DNA from: an uncultured Prevotellaceae bacterium | GTDB taxonomy: Bacteria > Bacteroidota > Bacteroidia > Bacteroidales > Bacteroidaceae | NCBI GenBank assembly: GCA_900315105.1 | Contig: OMXX01000055.1 | Location: 1-24,286 of the forward strand | Direction: 5' to 3' | DNA: 24,286 bases | In this document: piece by piece, positions 23,357 through 24,286 of the stretch | Numbering within the stretch: the first letter of the stretch is position 1 | How the letters are laid out: each line of letters starts with the position of its first letter | Translations under genes and position numbers: made by a program | The notes under the pieces: model-generated | The model's database searches: none | What the model saw: the letters and a program-made list of their open reading frames with translations, nothing else | Told to the model about the DNA's origin: nothing

Positions 23357-23581
23357 TTAATCTAACAATTTGATGACGCCACTCTTTACACGTGCATATT
23401 GATGGCGATCAGTGCTTATTTTGACATCGTCACCATTTGCCATAAGGTCAAGAATGCGTTCACCGTTTGGTGCCGACCAAAGATGACAGTAACTTGAGCT
23501 GCCCAGTGATGCTCTTTGTAACTCCTTCTGGTTGTCGCTAATGCGAAACAGCCAACTGCCGGCTTTTACTTCTCTTGCCAT
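23357..23581 (-). CDS. Hypothetical 74-residue protein, first gene of the cluster
   Basis: A short, soluble, probably beta-rich protein (GSWLFRISDNQKELQRASL, then HLWSAPNGERILDLMANGDD) with no signal peptide or membrane helix. No family is recognised. It starts 69 bases after the 75-base promoter element and ends 41 bases before the vWA gene, so it is the likely first gene of a long transcript. Being first it should be among the best expressed, which would suit an abundant subunit or a regulator of the system; nothing in the sequence decides between these. Confidence 0.65.
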   Translation of the reverse strand: MAREVKAGSWLFRISDNQKELQRASLGSSSYCHLWSAPNGERILDLMANGDDVKISTDRHQYARVKSGVIKLLD

Positions 23582-23650
23582 GATTAATGGGATGTAGTAA
23601 ATGTTGTAAAAACGCCTAATTGTCGCGAGGGTTTCTGTTATTAGATTTAA

Positions 23651-23725
23651 GTTCTTAAGGTCTCATTAGGAGTTCAAAATCTCCTTTGTGGATTCAAAAA
23701 TAATTAATTTCTTTGAAATATTGCA
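23651..23725 (-). promoter_or_regulatory. 75-base direct repeat, right copy, carrying the probable promoter of the cluster
   Basis: On the minus strand TTTG (23724-23727) and TATTTTTG (23695-23702) are separated by exactly 21 bases, a full match to the Bacteroidetes consensus TTTG-N19-21-TAnnTTTG. The transcript would begin just after and run into a small hairpin (AGGAG, eight bases, CTCCT), then a four-codon frame ATG AGA CCT TAA (23655-23666), then the first gene at 23581. The element matches 2395-2469 at 73 of 75 positions. The base changed in the -33 box of the other copy is intact here. Confidence 0.75.
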
Positions 23726-23813
23726 AATTCTGGCGAGCCCATTTAAGCCCATTTGGCCTCGGGCATGAAAAAAAGTTAAAATGAAGGATGAAAAGACGGT
23801 TTTTTGACGTTGG

Positions 23814-23857
23814 TATAGACACAAAACAGAAAAATAATCAAGAACATGAGCATTTTT
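23814..23857. repeat. Second shared block of the flanking repeat, right copy
   Basis: TATAGACACAAAACAGAAAAA, AT-rich bases and then a T-run also occur at 2700-2744 (20 of 21 matches in the first part). In both places this block lies on the plus-strand side of the 75-base repeat, separated from it by unlike sequence of about 230 and 88 bases. Confidence 0.7.
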
Positions 23858-23865
23858 TTCGCTTT

Positions 23866-24115
23866 AGCCAGCTTCCAGGCTGCTTCCAGGCTGCTTTTAG
23901 GCTGCTTTCAGGCTTACTCACGACTATGGCTGGAGTATGGCTATAGTATGGCTGGAGTAAGGCTAAAGCATGGGACAAAGAACACACAGTCTTCTCTCGC
24001 CCTTCTCTCGCCTTTGGCAAACCCTAGGCAAGCCCAAAGGGTTTGCTTGGACTTGCGAAGGGTATGCCTAGGGTATGCGAAGGGTTTGCCTAAGGCTTGC
24101 TTGGGGTATGCCAAA
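23866..24115. repeat. Array of short imperfect repeats, non-coding
   Basis: Three families follow each other: CTTCCAGGCTG-like units (about 23873-23912), GGCTGGAGTATGGCTATAGTAT-like units (about 23928-23965), and GGGTATGCGAAGGGTTTGCC-like units in both orientations (about 24014-24113). An open frame across it (23846-24241, plus) merely reads the repeats. Function is unknown. Confidence 0.7.
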
Positions 24116-24135
24116 AGCGTGTGGGTAGGGGCGAC

Positions 24136-24174
24136 ACAAAATTCTCAAAAGTTGCTTACAAAATTCTCAAAAGT
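24136..24174. repeat. Two 17-base direct repeats, 22-base period
   Basis: ACAAAATTCTCAAAAGT occurs at 24136-24152 and 24158-24174. A two-turn period on DNA and a place about 100 bases before a plus-strand promoter would suit a regulator site; this is inference. Confidence 0.6.
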
Positions 24175-24273
24175 ATTTCGCGAAGCAGAGCCCGTATTGG
24201 CCCGTTTGGGTCGCAGAAGCGGCATCGGAGTGAAAAGTTGAGAGGGAAAAGCGGAGAATTAAGAAAAAAGTGT

Positions 24274-24281
24274 TATCTTTG
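24274..24281 (+). promoter_or_regulatory. Probable -7 box of a plus-strand gene beyond the window
   Basis: TATCTTTG, followed by CAGCC at the very edge, fits the Bacteroidetes -7 consensus TAnnTTTG. No TTTG is seen at the usual -33 distance, as is often the case. It points out of the window, so the cluster probably has a divergent neighbour on its right. Confidence 0.5.
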
Positions 24282-24286
24282 CAGCC

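Noticed and set aside
2395..23725. Insertion-sequence or integrase-based element between the direct repeats
   Set aside because: No transposase, integrase, tRNA target or terminal inverted repeat was found between or beside the repeats, so only a recombination-prone flank is claimed.
23777..23854. Minus-strand frame of 25 codons beginning MLMFLIIFLFCVY
   Set aside because: It is built from the AT-rich shared repeat block, and the left copy of that block does not keep the frame.
23866..24115. CRISPR-like array
   Set aside because: Units are of unequal length, imperfect, directly adjacent and partly inverted, without spacers, and there are no cas genes.
23846..24241. Plus-strand open frame of 131 codons near the right edge
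   Set aside because: It is read through short DNA repeats in several families, has repetitive composition and no recognisable domain, and lacks a promoter or ribosome-binding site.

Overview
The window looks like a chromosomal stretch of a member of the Bacteroidales, most likely Prevotella or a close relative. Moderate GC, weak Shine-Dalgarno sites, lipoproteins with short signal peptides, and promoters of the Bacteroidetes type (TTTG, about 20 bases, TAnnTTTG) all point that way. So do simple repeats such as TTGACAATTGATAATTGACA and CTTGAACCTTTGAACC. Almost everything is on the minus strand, so the natural reading order is from the right edge to the left.

Right edge (23582-24286): a gene-free region of imperfect short repeats, with a probable plus-strand promoter at the very end that fires out of the window. 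It also holds a good minus-strand promoter (23695-23727) inside a 75-base element. A 73/75-identical copy of that element lies 21.3 kb away at 2395-2469, so the two copies flank the whole gene cluster in the same orientation.

Core cluster (10587-23581), tightly packed and partly overlapping: a 74-residue protein, a secreted membrane-anchored von Willebrand A (vWA) protein, a 1077-residue tubulin/FtsZ-like protein, a 1008-residue two-helix membrane protein, a 1253-residue fusion (FGE/SUMF1-like domain, four membrane helices, two tandem transglutaminase-like domains), and a membrane-anchored HExxH peptidase. A tubulin-like GTPase beside a vWA protein recalls the membrane-remodelling system predicted by Makarova and Koonin in 2010. 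The set of partners here is different and, as far as I can tell, not characterised.

Accessory part (2749-10535): two lipoproteins, one of them behind a 107-base tandem duplication of its own 5' end; a membrane-anchored TerB-like protein; a secreted M48 peptidase; two paralogous channel-like proteins that both carry GDPG where a potassium channel has its filter; several small unknown proteins; a degraded gene with an in-frame amber codon; and an M20-type peptidase with two in-frame simple-repeat insertions. A working idea is an envelope stress or membrane-remodelling machine. Its tubulin-like, transglutaminase-like and FGE-like parts would face the cytoplasm, and its vWA domain and proteases the periplasm. 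This is inference.

Left edge (1-2748): an internally deleted DUF2779 remnant, a tiny possible membrane peptide, a PD-(D/E)XK nuclease-like gene, and the first 45 codons of a P-loop ATPase cut by the window edge. No integrase, transposase, tRNA, rRNA or CRISPR array was seen.
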